From Euryarchaeota archaeon UBA58 (GTDB lineage Archaea > Thermoplasmatota > Poseidoniia > Poseidoniales > Thalassarchaeaceae), in contig DAHR01000006.1 in the NCBI GenBank assembly GCA_002498525.1, positions 56,105-74,813 of the forward strand: DNA of 18,709 bases. Reading direction: 5' to 3'. Below the pieces are notes generated by a model. The model searched no databases, was not told the origin of the DNA, and was given only the letters and a program-made list of their open reading frames with translations. Positions 1 to 6,834 of this stretch are shown in pieces. The translations under genes were made by a program, and so were the position numbers. The first letter of the stretch is position 1, and the number at the start of each line of letters is the position of its first letter.

Positions 1-1256
1 AGGACGTGGACTTCGACTGCCGGTTGATTGTCGCCGGCGGTGGAGAAGATCTCTGAGCGACGACTCGGAATCGTGGTGTTGCGGTCGATCATCGTCGTCG
101 TGACGCCGCCGAGTGTCTCGATACCGAGAGTCAACGGCGTGACATCGAGGAGCAATACATCGGTCACGCCCTCATCACCGACGATGATGCCGGCTTGCAG
201 AGCAGCGCCCACAGCGACGGCTTCGTCGGGGTTGATTCCCTTGAATGGGTCTTTGCCGACCTCCTTTTCGATGGCAATTTGGACAGCGGGAACGCGGGTT
301 GAGCCACCGACCAGCAGCACCTTGTCGACATTGCCTTTCTTGAGGCCAGCATCTTTCATCGCCTGACGGGTTGGACCTATCGTGCGCTCGATGAGCGGGC
401 CGATCAACTCTTCGAATTTCGAGCGGGACATGTTCATGTCGAGGTGTTCTGGTTGACCGTCGCGCATGGTGATGAATGGCAGATTGATCTGAGTCGAGCC
501 GGTTGCGGACAACTCGATCTTGGCCTTCTCAGCAGCTTCTCGCAGGCGACTCATCGCCTGCACGTCGCCGGAGAGATCGATACCTGTTGATTTCTTGAAT
601 TCGGCGACTATCCACTCGATCACGACCTCGTCGAAATCGTCTCCACCGAGGCGATTGTCGCCGCTGGTGGCCTTGACTTCAATCTGAGGTTGACCATCGA
701 CGAGGTAAATCTCCAGAATCGAGATATCGAATGTTCCACCGCCTAAATCGAAGACCAGAATCGTCTGATCCTCTTGCTTGTCGACACCGTATGCGAGTGC
801 GGCGGCGGTGGGCTCGTTGATGATGCGCAGGACTTCGAGTCCTGCGATTCGACCAGCGTCGCGGGTCGCCTTGCGCTGAGCATCGGTGAAGTAAGCAGGG
901 CAGGTGATGACAGCTTGCTTGACTTCCTGACCGAGATAATCCTCAGCATCAGCCTTCAACTTCTGAAGGATGAATGCGGAGATCTCCTGAGGTGTGTATT
1001 TCTCCTTGTCGATCTTCTTCGTCCAATCCGAACCCATCTCGCGCTTGACAGAGAGAATTGTTCGGTGCGGATTGGTCACGGCCTGGCGCTTGGCGGTGAT
1101 ACCGACCAAGCGCTCGCCGTCTTTCGTGAAGGCGACTACGGAGGGCGTGGTGCGCGAGCCTTCCGAATTCGGAATGACCACCGCTTGACCGCCCTCGAGG
1201 GTCGCTACACAGCTATTCGTTGTTCCAAGATCTATTCCAATTATCGGTGCGCTCAT
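1..1256 (-). CDS. dnaK: Molecular chaperone DnaK (Hsp70), C-terminally cut by window edge
   Basis: ATP-dependent Hsp70 chaperone that binds exposed hydrophobic peptides in the cytoplasm, normally with DnaJ and GrpE. About 418 codons are visible. The first phosphate loop GIDLGTTNSC lies at residues 7-16, the second phosphate loop FDLGGGTFD follows, then LLVGGSTRVP, the interdomain linker VLLLDVTP near residue 367, and the start of the peptide-binding beta sandwich up to VEVHV. The rest of the substrate domain and the lid lie before base 1. The nucleotide domain lacks the insertion of about 24 residues that E. coli DnaK has after IKR, so it is of the Gram-positive/archaeal type, consistent with the view that archaeal DnaK came from bacteria. 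Two in-frame ATGs exist (1262 and 1256); AGGAGTGA sits at a usual distance only from 1256. It follows the Hsp20-like gene by 34 bases, so the two are probably cotranscribed. Confidence 0.97.
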   Translation of the reverse strand, partial: MSAPIIGIDLGTTNSCVATLEGGQAVVIPNSEGSRTTPSVVAFTKDGERLVGITAKRQAVTNPHRTILSVKREMGSDWTKKIDKEKYTPQEISAFILQKLKADAEDYLGQEVKQAVITCPAYFTDAQRKATRDAGRIAGLEVLRIINEPTAAALAYGVDKQEDQTILVFDLGGGTFDISILEIYLVDGQPQIEVKATSGDNRLGGDDFDEVVIEWIVAEFKKSTGIDLSGDVQAMSRLREAAEKAKIELSATGSTQINLPFITMRDGQPEHLDMNMSRSKFEELIGPLIERTIGPTRQAMKDAGLKKGNVDKVLLVGGSTRVPAVQIAIEKEVGKDPFKGINPDEAVAVGAALQAGIIVGDEGVTDVLLLDVTPLTLGIETLGGVTTTMIDRNTTIPSRRSEIFSTAGDNQPAVEVHV

Positions 1257-1262
1257 TTCCAT

Positions 1263-1270
1263 TCACTCCT
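1263..1270 (-). promoter_or_regulatory. Shine-Dalgarno site of dnaK
   Basis: On the minus strand AGGAGTGA precedes two in-frame ATG codons. GGAG is 9 bases from the ATG at 1256 and only 3 bases from the ATG at 1262, which favours 1256 as the start. It indicates that dnaK is translated from inside a longer transcript, which fits an operon with the Hsp20-like gene. Confidence 0.6.
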
Positions 1271-1290
1271 GTTCATCTGTTTTTCTGATT

Positions 1291-1944
1291 TCATTCACTT
1301 TCATCGGCCGCGGCAACCGCGTCCGGATTGATGTCGAATTTGACGTCGAGAATTCCATTGTTCAGATCCCACTCGACGATGTTGTCGGCGGCATAGGGCA
1401 GGGTATAGCGGTTCAGTGGCCGCATTTGAGTCGTTTTCATCAATTGAAGAATCTCTCCACCGCCGGTCAGATTCAACTCAATATCCTCTGGCGCGAGTTC
1501 GGTGAAGCGGGAAATATCGACGGTGATGCACATTCGGTCTTCGTGGATGAAGACGTCATCGATAGGCAGATTGTTGACGATCTCCTCGGTCTCCTCGCCC
1601 CCCTCCACATCGACTTCAACTTCTGCAACCGGTTCATTGCTCGACGCCCCCTCGAACTGGACATTGATGCCCATGTTGCGGAACATATCCGCCATGCCAC
1701 CCGGACCATTCAGGAGCGTCTCCATGTTCTTGCGGAATTCCTCTGGGTCAGAATCGATGCCCATGCGGATTTCCGACGAGGCCATTTTCTCGGGATCTAT
1801 GCCCATGGTCTTGAATTGTTCTCTGACTTGACGCATCATCTTCTTCAACACCTCCATGTCGATCGGCATGCCCATCTCGGTGAACATACGAGACATCTCG
1901 GTGAGGACTCGGTCATCGAATTCATCGTTGTCGGGTGTACTCAT
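1291..1944 (-). CDS. Hsp20/alpha-crystallin-like protein with Met-rich N-terminal region
   Basis: A 217-residue protein from the ATG at 1944. Residues about 128-205 look like an alpha-crystallin (small heat-shock) domain: FIHEDRMCITVDISRF, then PEDIELNLTGGGEIL, a short strand ending RYTLP, and the diagnostic NNGILDV (family pattern A-x-x-x-N-G-x-L). The first 91 residues are predicted helical and unusually rich in methionine (15 of 91), followed by an acidic stretch at 104-121. Family role: ATP-independent holdase that keeps unfolded proteins soluble for Hsp70. It lies immediately upstream of dnaK on the same strand and divergent from a thermosome gene, which supports a chaperone role. A TTG 15 bases upstream could also start translation but falls inside a palindrome. 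I recognise the C-terminal domain with fair confidence; the N-terminal part matches nothing I know. Confidence 0.75.
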   Translation of the reverse strand: MSTPDNDEFDDRVLTEMSRMFTEMGMPIDMEVLKKMMRQVREQFKTMGIDPEKMASSEIRMGIDSDPEEFRKNMETLLNGPGGMADMFRNMGINVQFEGASSNEPVAEVEVDVEGGEETEEIVNNLPIDDVFIHEDRMCITVDISRFTELAPEDIELNLTGGGEILQLMKTTQMRPLNRYTLPYAADNIVEWDLNNGILDVKFDINPDAVAAADESE

Positions 1945-1956
1945 GCAATCACTACT

Positions 1957-1969
1957 CAACCTGAGGTTG
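1957..1969. promoter_or_regulatory. Perfect palindrome CAACCT-G-AGGTTG, candidate operator
   Basis: A perfect 6-1-6 inverted repeat lying 13-25 bases before the ATG of the Hsp20-like gene and overlapping the edge of its TATA-like element. A repressor bound here would block the basal transcription machinery, as known archaeal heat-shock repressors such as Phr do at their targets. That it is an operator is inferred from its symmetry and position only. Confidence 0.4.
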
Positions 1970-1974
1970 TATAG
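1967..1974 (-). promoter_or_regulatory. TATA-like element of the hsp20-like/dnaK transcript
   Basis: On the minus strand CTATACAA is centred 26 bases before the ATG at 1944, the normal archaeal TATA-to-start-site distance. No Shine-Dalgarno site precedes that ATG, so the message may be leaderless, with transcription beginning at or next to the start codon. Confidence 0.45.
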
Positions 1975-1992
1975 TCCGAGCGTGTGGGCATA

Positions 1993-2003
1993 TTTGAATC
2001 AAA
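1993..2003. promoter_or_regulatory. Perfect palindrome TTTGA-A-TCAAA
   Basis: A second perfect odd-length palindrome (5-1-5) in the divergent chaperone promoter region, centred 35 bases from the first. It overlaps an AT-rich stretch (CATATTTGAATC) that could be a TATA element for the plus strand. It may be a regulator site or part of the thermosome promoter; the sequence alone does not decide. Confidence 0.3.
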
Positions 2004-2030
2004 CGGTTAGCGGAGGTACGCGCGCGAGGC

Positions 2031-2096
2031 TGAAAGTGAAGGTCAGCCACCTATGAAAGTGAAAGAATCTGAAAGCGGAGATGATGGTTCTGAAAG
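2031..2096 (+). repeat. Five copies of TGAAAG upstream of the thermosome gene
   Basis: The hexamer TGAAAG occurs at 2031, 2054, 2060, 2070 and 2091, all on the plus strand. The first copy runs TGAAAGTGAAGGTCA, the second pair TGAAAGTGAAAG, and the last TGAAAGGTCA, so flanking bases are partly shared. The copies lie between the divergent chaperone genes and before the preferred thermosome start at 2150. They could be a multi-copy regulator site, or a purine-rich leader. Confidence 0.4.
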
Positions 2097-2149
2097 GTCA
2101 ACTGCACCAGCATCGGATTCAAAGCGAAGCCTCGGCTCGGGCAAATCCG

Positions 2150-3757
2150 ATGTCCAGTCCCGAGCCTGAAGTCGATCTCGAGGATACCGACCGATTGGAA
2201 GGTCGTGCAGCGCTCGTCAACAATGTCAACGCGGCTCTCGCGCTGGCCGGCGCGGTGCGCTCGACACTCGGCCCGCGCGGCTCGGACAAGATGCTCGTCG
2301 GCGAGGGGGGTGAGGTCGTGGTGACGAACGATGGGGTAACTGTTCTCGAGACTGCGAAAGTCGAACATCCTACTGCGAATCTGCTGATTTCAACCAGTTC
2401 CGCGCAGGATCGGTTGGCCCGCGATGGGACGACAACGACGGTTCTTCTGACCGCTGAACTGCTCCGCAATGCACTGGAATTGACCCGAATCGGAGTCCAT
2501 CCTTCCGTGATTATGAATGGCTACAGAATCGCACTCGACGAGGCACTTTCACAATTGGCCGAAATCTCTCGCGAACCCGCTGACAAGTCCGAAATCAGGG
2601 CTGTCATCGCTACCGCTCTGGCTGGAAAAATAGACACGAAACTCGCCTCTGTCCTCACAGATCTGGCGCTCGATGCAGCCGCCGCCCTGGCTCAGGAAGA
2701 AGGTGGAGGAGACCTCGAGCGCCTGCGCGTCAAGCGCTTGCAAGTCGCGAGTGGAAAGGCTTCTGATTCCGAGGTCGTTCATGGCCTCGTCATCCGGAAA
2801 CAACGTCTTGATTTCACCACACCGAGTGCAAGCGACGGTGGCGTGATCGCCCTGGTCGATGGAGGACTCGAGAATAGGGAATTGATGCTCGATGCCGAGA
2901 TAGAGGTTCGCAGTCTAGGCGTTCTCGCAGGGTTCCACCAACGCACGCGCGAGAAACTGCAGACGCAAGTCGACCATCTCGCCAGTCTGGGCGTTGAACT
3001 GCTATGCGTGCGCGACGGGATTGCAGACGAAGCGCATGTAATGCTGACTGCTGCTGGAATCACCGTTTACCGGCGCTTCGAGCGCGAGGACCTCGAGCGC
3101 CTCGCCTGCTTGACCGGAGCAACGATGGTCAGAGATGTTGGGAGAATGTCAGCGAGCGATGTGGGTGAATACAGCTCACGCTCGGAAGAGAAGATCGAGA
3201 ACTCGTGGCACTTGAGAATTGATGGAAACCGTGGCGCGGCGATGACTGCGCTGCTACGCGGCACGACTCCAACGATGCGCGAAGAGGTCAGCCGCGCTTT
3301 CGACGACGCCCTTGGCGTCGCTCACCGCCTCAGCTCTGAATCGAGTTTTCTGCCCGGAGGCGGTGCTACACAGATCCATCTCGCGAGGCACTTGCGAGCT
3401 TATGCACCGAGCCAGAAAGGCCGAGAACAACTCGCAATCGAGGGCTTCGCAGACGCACTCGAAATCATTCCACGAGCCCTCGCAGAGAACGCAGGCCTCG
3501 ACCCGATCGACGAGATCCTCGAACTCTCGTCAGCCCAATCCAAGATTGGCCCCTGGATTGGTCTCGATGTCATGAGCGGCGACAAGACGGACATGGCGAG
3601 CGCAGGGATCACTGACCCGCTCTTCGTCGCTCGCCAAGCCCTGACTGGAGCCACCGAGGCAGCCATCACTGTCCTTCGCATCGACGATGTGCTCTGGGCC
3701 CAGGTCGAGCCCGGGACCCCTGATTGGAACTCGGAAGAATCCGAAGATGAAATTTGA
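2150..3757 (+). CDS. Group II chaperonin (thermosome) subunit, divergent
   Basis: Subunit of the cytoplasmic double-ring ATP-dependent folding chamber (TCP-1/cpn60 family), 535 residues from the ATG at 2150, a normal length. Visible family motifs are STLGPRGSDKMLV, VTNDGVTVL, DGTTTTVLL, an apical domain with LDAEIEVRS, SRAFDDAL holding the conserved Asp, FLPGGGATQIHLA, FADALEIIPRALAENAGLDPID, and the C-terminal ATEAAITVLRIDDVLWA. The usual GDGTT is RDGTT here (Arg at residue 91), and spacer segments differ from standard thermosomes, so this may be a specialised or extra subunit. The frame is open further up, with ATGs at 2081 and 2084; I prefer 2150 because the 23 extra residues do not resemble a thermosome N-terminus and that stretch holds a TGAAAG repeat. 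No convincing Shine-Dalgarno site supports any of the three. It lies divergent from the Hsp20-like/dnaK pair. Confidence 0.92.
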   Translation: MSSPEPEVDLEDTDRLEGRAALVNNVNAALALAGAVRSTLGPRGSDKMLVGEGGEVVVTNDGVTVLETAKVEHPTANLLISTSSAQDRLARDGTTTTVLLTAELLRNALELTRIGVHPSVIMNGYRIALDEALSQLAEISREPADKSEIRAVIATALAGKIDTKLASVLTDLALDAAAALAQEEGGGDLERLRVKRLQVASGKASDSEVVHGLVIRKQRLDFTTPSASDGGVIALVDGGLENRELMLDAEIEVRSLGVLAGFHQRTREKLQTQVDHLASLGVELLCVRDGIADEAHVMLTAAGITVYRRFEREDLERLACLTGATMVRDVGRMSASDVGEYSSRSEEKIENSWHLRIDGNRGAAMTALLRGTTPTMREEVSRAFDDALGVAHRLSSESSFLPGGGATQIHLARHLRAYAPSQKGREQLAIEGFADALEIIPRALAENAGLDPIDEILELSSAQSKIGPWIGLDVMSGDKTDMASAGITDPLFVARQALTGATEAAITVLRIDDVLWAQVEPGTPDWNSEESEDEI

Positions 3758-3772
3758 TCCATTCGGATTCTT
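3735..3772. terminator. 11-bp inverted repeat over the thermosome stop codon
   Basis: AAGAATCCGAA at 3735-3745 pairs perfectly with TTCGGATTCTT at 3762-3772 across a 16-base loop that includes the stop codon TGA (3755-3757). It lies between convergent genes, 54 bases before the stop of the dehydrogenase gene. No long T-run follows, so it is not a classic archaeal oligo-T terminator; an RNA hairpin protecting or ending the message is an inference. The rest of 3773-3825 shows nothing I can name. Confidence 0.45.
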
Positions 3773-3859
3773 ACGAGTTCATCTCTATCGCTGAGTGATT
3801 TTCCTGGGAACGCCTCAGTAGTCGGCGGATGGCCTCAAACTCAAAACGAACTCTGTGGT

Positions 3860-4828
3860 TCAACTTTTCATTCCCCTCAGCATCGCATCGCAGATGGCAT
3901 CCAAGCCAAACTCCGCCTTCCATCCCCACTCGGCAACCGCAACCGAATCATCGACATCATCCGGCCACGAATCTGCGTATTCCTGCCGTACATCCGGTAC
4001 GAAATCACAGGTGAAACCGGGCATCCGCGCCGAAATCGCATCGGCCAACTCGCCAGCGGTGAAGGAATCGCCACGGATATTGTAGCCAACACGAGCATCA
4101 CCAAGAGAATCGGCAGGCGCATCCATCAATTCGAGGGTCGCGCGAATCGCATCATCCATGTACATCATCGGCAAGCGAGTATCAGCACGAACGAAACAAT
4201 CGAAATGCCCAGCCGCGAGCGCTGAATGGAAGATATCTACGGCATAATCAGTAGTCCCACCACCAGCAGGAGCCTTCCACGATATCAACCCAGGATAGCG
4301 AATCCCGCGAACGTCAACCCCGTATTGCTTCCAATAATTCAGCGCCAAACGCTCACCAGTCACCTTGGTCCGGCCATAAACTGTAGTTGGATTCAGCGCC
4401 GTCACTTGAGGAGCGACATCGGGCGCATCAGGGCCGAAGACCGCAATCGAAGAAGGGGCATAAACCCGCAGACCATGCTTGCGCGCAGCCTCCAGAACCG
4501 TCACCATCCCACCGACATTGATGCGCTCAGCCAACTCCGGCAACCGCTCTCCAGTCGCACTCAGAATAGCCGCCAAATGGTAAACCACAGCAATGCCTTC
4601 CTCAACCACAACAGAATCGAATCCATCAGCATCGATGACACTCAGATGACGGAACGGTCCACTTCTGACAACCGGATGGTCGGGCATCTCGCGCAGGTCG
4701 CTGGCGACGACCGCGTCAGGCCCGTACTTGGCACGCAAAGCCTCGACCAGCTCCGTGCCGATCTGACCCAGCGCACCAGTAACTAGAATCCTCTCTCCTA
4801 GTTTCTTCAAACCGGGCGGGTCCGCCAT
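3860..4828 (-). CDS. L-threonine 3-dehydrogenase, SDR (epimerase-like) type
   Basis: Probably oxidises L-threonine with NAD+ to 2-amino-3-ketobutyrate, the first step of threonine breakdown to glycine and acetyl-CoA. From the ATG at 4828 it has 322 residues. It shows an extended-SDR Rossmann fold: ILVTGALGQIG at residues 14-24, Asp44 at the end of the second strand (NAD preference), VVYHLAAILS, PSSIAVFGP, and the catalytic YGRTK (Tyr151, Lys155). The later segments RGIRYPGLIS, GGGTTDYAVDIFHSAL and LPMMYMDDAIRATLEL are characteristic of the threonine dehydrogenase subgroup rather than sugar epimerases. An ATG nine codons upstream (4855) is possible, but GGAG stands 5 bases before 4828. No 2-amino-3-ketobutyrate ligase gene is adjacent. 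It is divergent from pyrG and convergent with the thermosome gene. Confidence 0.85.
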   Translation of the reverse strand: MADPPGLKKLGERILVTGALGQIGTELVEALRAKYGPDAVVASDLREMPDHPVVRSGPFRHLSVIDADGFDSVVVEEGIAVVYHLAAILSATGERLPELAERINVGGMVTVLEAARKHGLRVYAPSSIAVFGPDAPDVAPQVTALNPTTVYGRTKVTGERLALNYWKQYGVDVRGIRYPGLISWKAPAGGGTTDYAVDIFHSALAAGHFDCFVRADTRLPMMYMDDAIRATLELMDAPADSLGDARVGYNIRGDSFTAGELADAISARMPGFTCDFVPDVRQEYADSWPDDVDDSVAVAEWGWKAEFGLDAICDAMLRGMKS

Positions 4829-5002
4829 GTCCTCTCCGGAGTTCCGGCGATTCATGAATGTGTAAGAGTGAAGTTCAGACGATTCATGACGGTCAGAGCA
4901 CCACCTTCAGTAGATACACGAACTTGTGAGCCACCAGTATCCGCACTCGCTAGGGCCAACCTTCATAGGCAATGCTCGTCGGCTTCAAACCCCGTTGATT
5001 GC
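4829..5002. promoter_or_regulatory. Divergent promoter region between threonine dehydrogenase and pyrG
   Basis: This 174-base gap must hold the promoters of both genes. The 10-mer CGATTCATGA occurs twice in the same orientation, at 4848-4857 and 4880-4889, exactly 32 bases apart (about three helical turns). On the minus strand GGAGAGG lies just before the dehydrogenase ATG. I see no strong TATA element or Shine-Dalgarno site for pyrG. The pyrG frame stays open through 4868-5002, but that stretch does not resemble any CTP synthase N-terminus. Confidence 0.35.
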
Positions 5003-6649
5003 ATGAAGTATGTCATAGTCACGGGCGGAGTCCTCTCCGGATTAGGCAAGGGAATCACTGCGTCGAGCATCGGCATTCTGCTGAAAGCCGCTGGACTGCG
5101 CCTCACCTCGATCAAGATCGACCCCTACTTGAACTGCGATGCAGGAACCATGTCGCCGTTCGAACACGGCGAGGTCTTCGTTCTCGATGACGGTGGCGAA
5201 GTCGACCTCGACCTCGGAAATTACGAGCGCTTCCTTGACATCGCGCTCGGGCGCGATAACAATATCACCACTGGCAAGGTTTACGCGAATGTGATTGAGA
5301 AGGAGCGTCGCGGAGATTATCTCGGCAAGACCGTGCAGGTCGTGCCGCACATCACCAACGAGATCCAAGATTGGATCGTGCGTGTCGCCAATGTCTGCAG
5401 CGATGGTTCGGGCGAGACTCCGGATGCGTGTATCATCGAATTGGGCGGAACTGTGGGCGATATCGAGAGCGCGCCCTTCATCGAAGCCCTGAGGCAGTTT
5501 CAATTCAGAGTCGGTCAGAACAATGTCTGCTTCGTTCACGTAAGCCTGGTGCCGGTCATGGGCCCAGTCGGTGAACAAAAGACCAAACCAACCCAACACA
5601 CTGTGAAGGAATTGCGCGGCTTGGGGATAATTCCAGATATTCTCGTCTGCCGTTCGGCAAAGCCTCTCGAGGCGGATACACGGGCGAAGTTGGCAGCCTT
5701 CTGTCATGTCGACGAAGAAGCTGTCGTATCGGCTCATGATGTCTCAAATCTCTATCAGATTCCCTCCTCCTTCTACGAGCAAAGCGTTCTGCGAAAAGTC
5801 TCGCAGCAACTCGGTTTCGAGGTTCCAGACGAATTACCATTCCTCGACGAATGGCAGAGAATGGCCGACAAGATCGACACCCTGAGCGAAGAGGTTCACA
5901 TCGCCATGGTCGGCAAATACACAGGACTTTCAGATTCCTATCTCTCGGTCATCAAAGCCCTGCAGCACTCGGCTCTGGCCGTCGATAGGAAATTGGTCAT
6001 CGATTGGATCGAATCCACCGACCTCGACCCGAATGAGAACTCAGAGAAGCAGGATGAAGCATGGGAATTGCTCAAGGCAGCTGACGGCATCCTCGTCCCC
6101 GGTGGATTCGGCATCCGCGGAATCGAAGGCAAGATCGCCGCCGCGCACTACGCCCGCACCAACAACGTACCATACCTCGGCGTCTGCCTTGGACTGCAAA
6201 CTGCTACTATCGAATTCTGTCGCAATGTTTTGGGATTGGAAAATGCGAACTCGACCGAGTTCGACGAAAACACACCGACCCCAGCGGTTATCTTCATGCC
6301 AGAAATCTCCAAAACCCACATGGGAGGAACGATGCGTTTAGGCACGAAACCGACACCTTTCCTCGTTGATGATTGCAAGATTCGTCGCCTCTACGGTGGC
6401 GCTGACCACGTCGATGAGCGACATCGCCACCGCTACGAAGTAAATCCGGAATTAATCGAGCAAATCGAGGCGGCAGGCCTCGTCTATGTCGGCAAGGATG
6501 AGACAGGACTGCGTTGCGAGATCATGGAATTGAATGACCATCCTTACTTCGTCGGAACGCAGTACCATCCAGAATTCAAGTCACGACCGAACCGACCGAG
6601 CCCGCCCTTCCTCGGACTACTCAAAGCCGCCGTCGGCCTACCAATCTGA
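5003..6649 (+). CDS. pyrG: CTP synthase (glutamine-hydrolysing)
   Basis: Converts UTP to CTP using ATP and ammonia from glutamine, the last step of de novo pyrimidine nucleotide synthesis, in the cytoplasm as a tetramer. It has 548 residues, normal for the family. The synthase domain begins MKYVIVTGGVLSGLGKG with its P-loop-like motif and continues with SIKIDPYLNCDAGTMSP, HGEVFVLDDGGEVDLDLGN, ELGGTVGDIES and EQKTKPTQHTV. The class I glutaminase domain starts near residue 297 with GGFGIRG at 367-373, nucleophile Cys395 in GVCLGLQ, and His522/Glu524 in QYHPEF. The start at 5003 is chosen because the family begins exactly there, although the frame is open 45 codons further upstream. It is divergent from the threonine dehydrogenase gene and convergent with the COG3199-like gene. 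Confidence 0.98.
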   Translation: MKYVIVTGGVLSGLGKGITASSIGILLKAAGLRLTSIKIDPYLNCDAGTMSPFEHGEVFVLDDGGEVDLDLGNYERFLDIALGRDNNITTGKVYANVIEKERRGDYLGKTVQVVPHITNEIQDWIVRVANVCSDGSGETPDACIIELGGTVGDIESAPFIEALRQFQFRVGQNNVCFVHVSLVPVMGPVGEQKTKPTQHTVKELRGLGIIPDILVCRSAKPLEADTRAKLAAFCHVDEEAVVSAHDVSNLYQIPSSFYEQSVLRKVSQQLGFEVPDELPFLDEWQRMADKIDTLSEEVHIAMVGKYTGLSDSYLSVIKALQHSALAVDRKLVIDWIESTDLDPNENSEKQDEAWELLKAADGILVPGGFGIRGIEGKIAAAHYARTNNVPYLGVCLGLQTATIEFCRNVLGLENANSTEFDENTPTPAVIFMPEISKTHMGGTMRLGTKPTPFLVDDCKIRRLYGGADHVDERHRHRYEVNPELIEQIEAAGLVYVGKDETGLRCEIMELNDHPYFVGTQYHPEFKSRPNRPSPPFLGLLKAAVGLPI

Positions 6650-6834
6650 TCATCGCTGCCAAAGCGGCGATGCAAGTCCCAAGCGCTCACTTTGTTCGCA
6701 ATTCTGTACTGAACTCAATTCCGACTCCCTCGGCGGTAGTCTGCTGAGGGTGACGAAGTGAAGGGTGTCGGTGGGTGGGCAGCGTGCTCGTGCAGCGAGC
6801 CTGCGTTCTCTGCGAGAGGCTACCGAAATCGACC
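6650..6834. other. Convergent intergenic region with several predicted hairpins
   Basis: This 185-base gap between pyrG and the COG3199-like gene contains no credible ORF. Four potential hairpins can be read: ATCGCTGC/GCGGCGAT at 6652-6671 (8 bp, one G-T pair, 4-base loop, two bases after the pyrG stop); CCCTCGGC/GCTGAGGG at 6727-6750 (8 bp, one G-T pair, 8-base loop); GCTCG/CGAGC at 6786-6800; and CTCT/AGAG at 6808-6818. They could end both converging transcripts. A small structured RNA is possible but not supported by anything specific. Confidence 0.35.

Noticed and set aside
774..1331. 185-codon plus-strand frame across dnaK and its upstream gap
   Set aside because: Antisense to a well-conserved DnaK nucleotide-binding domain and without any recognisable domain.
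4226..4786. 186-codon plus-strand frame opposite the threonine dehydrogenase
   Set aside because: The minus-strand frame has complete SDR motifs; this frame has none.
4868..5002. 45-codon N-terminal extension of CTP synthase
   Set aside because: The family starts at MKYVIVTGG (5003); the extension has no family similarity and overlaps the divergent promoter region.
6700..6740. Possible tRNA 3' end on the plus strand (AATTCCGACTCCCTCGGC resembles a T-arm and acceptor end)
   Set aside because: No proper 5-bp T-stem with a TTCRANY loop, and no matching anticodon arm or acceptor strand upstream.
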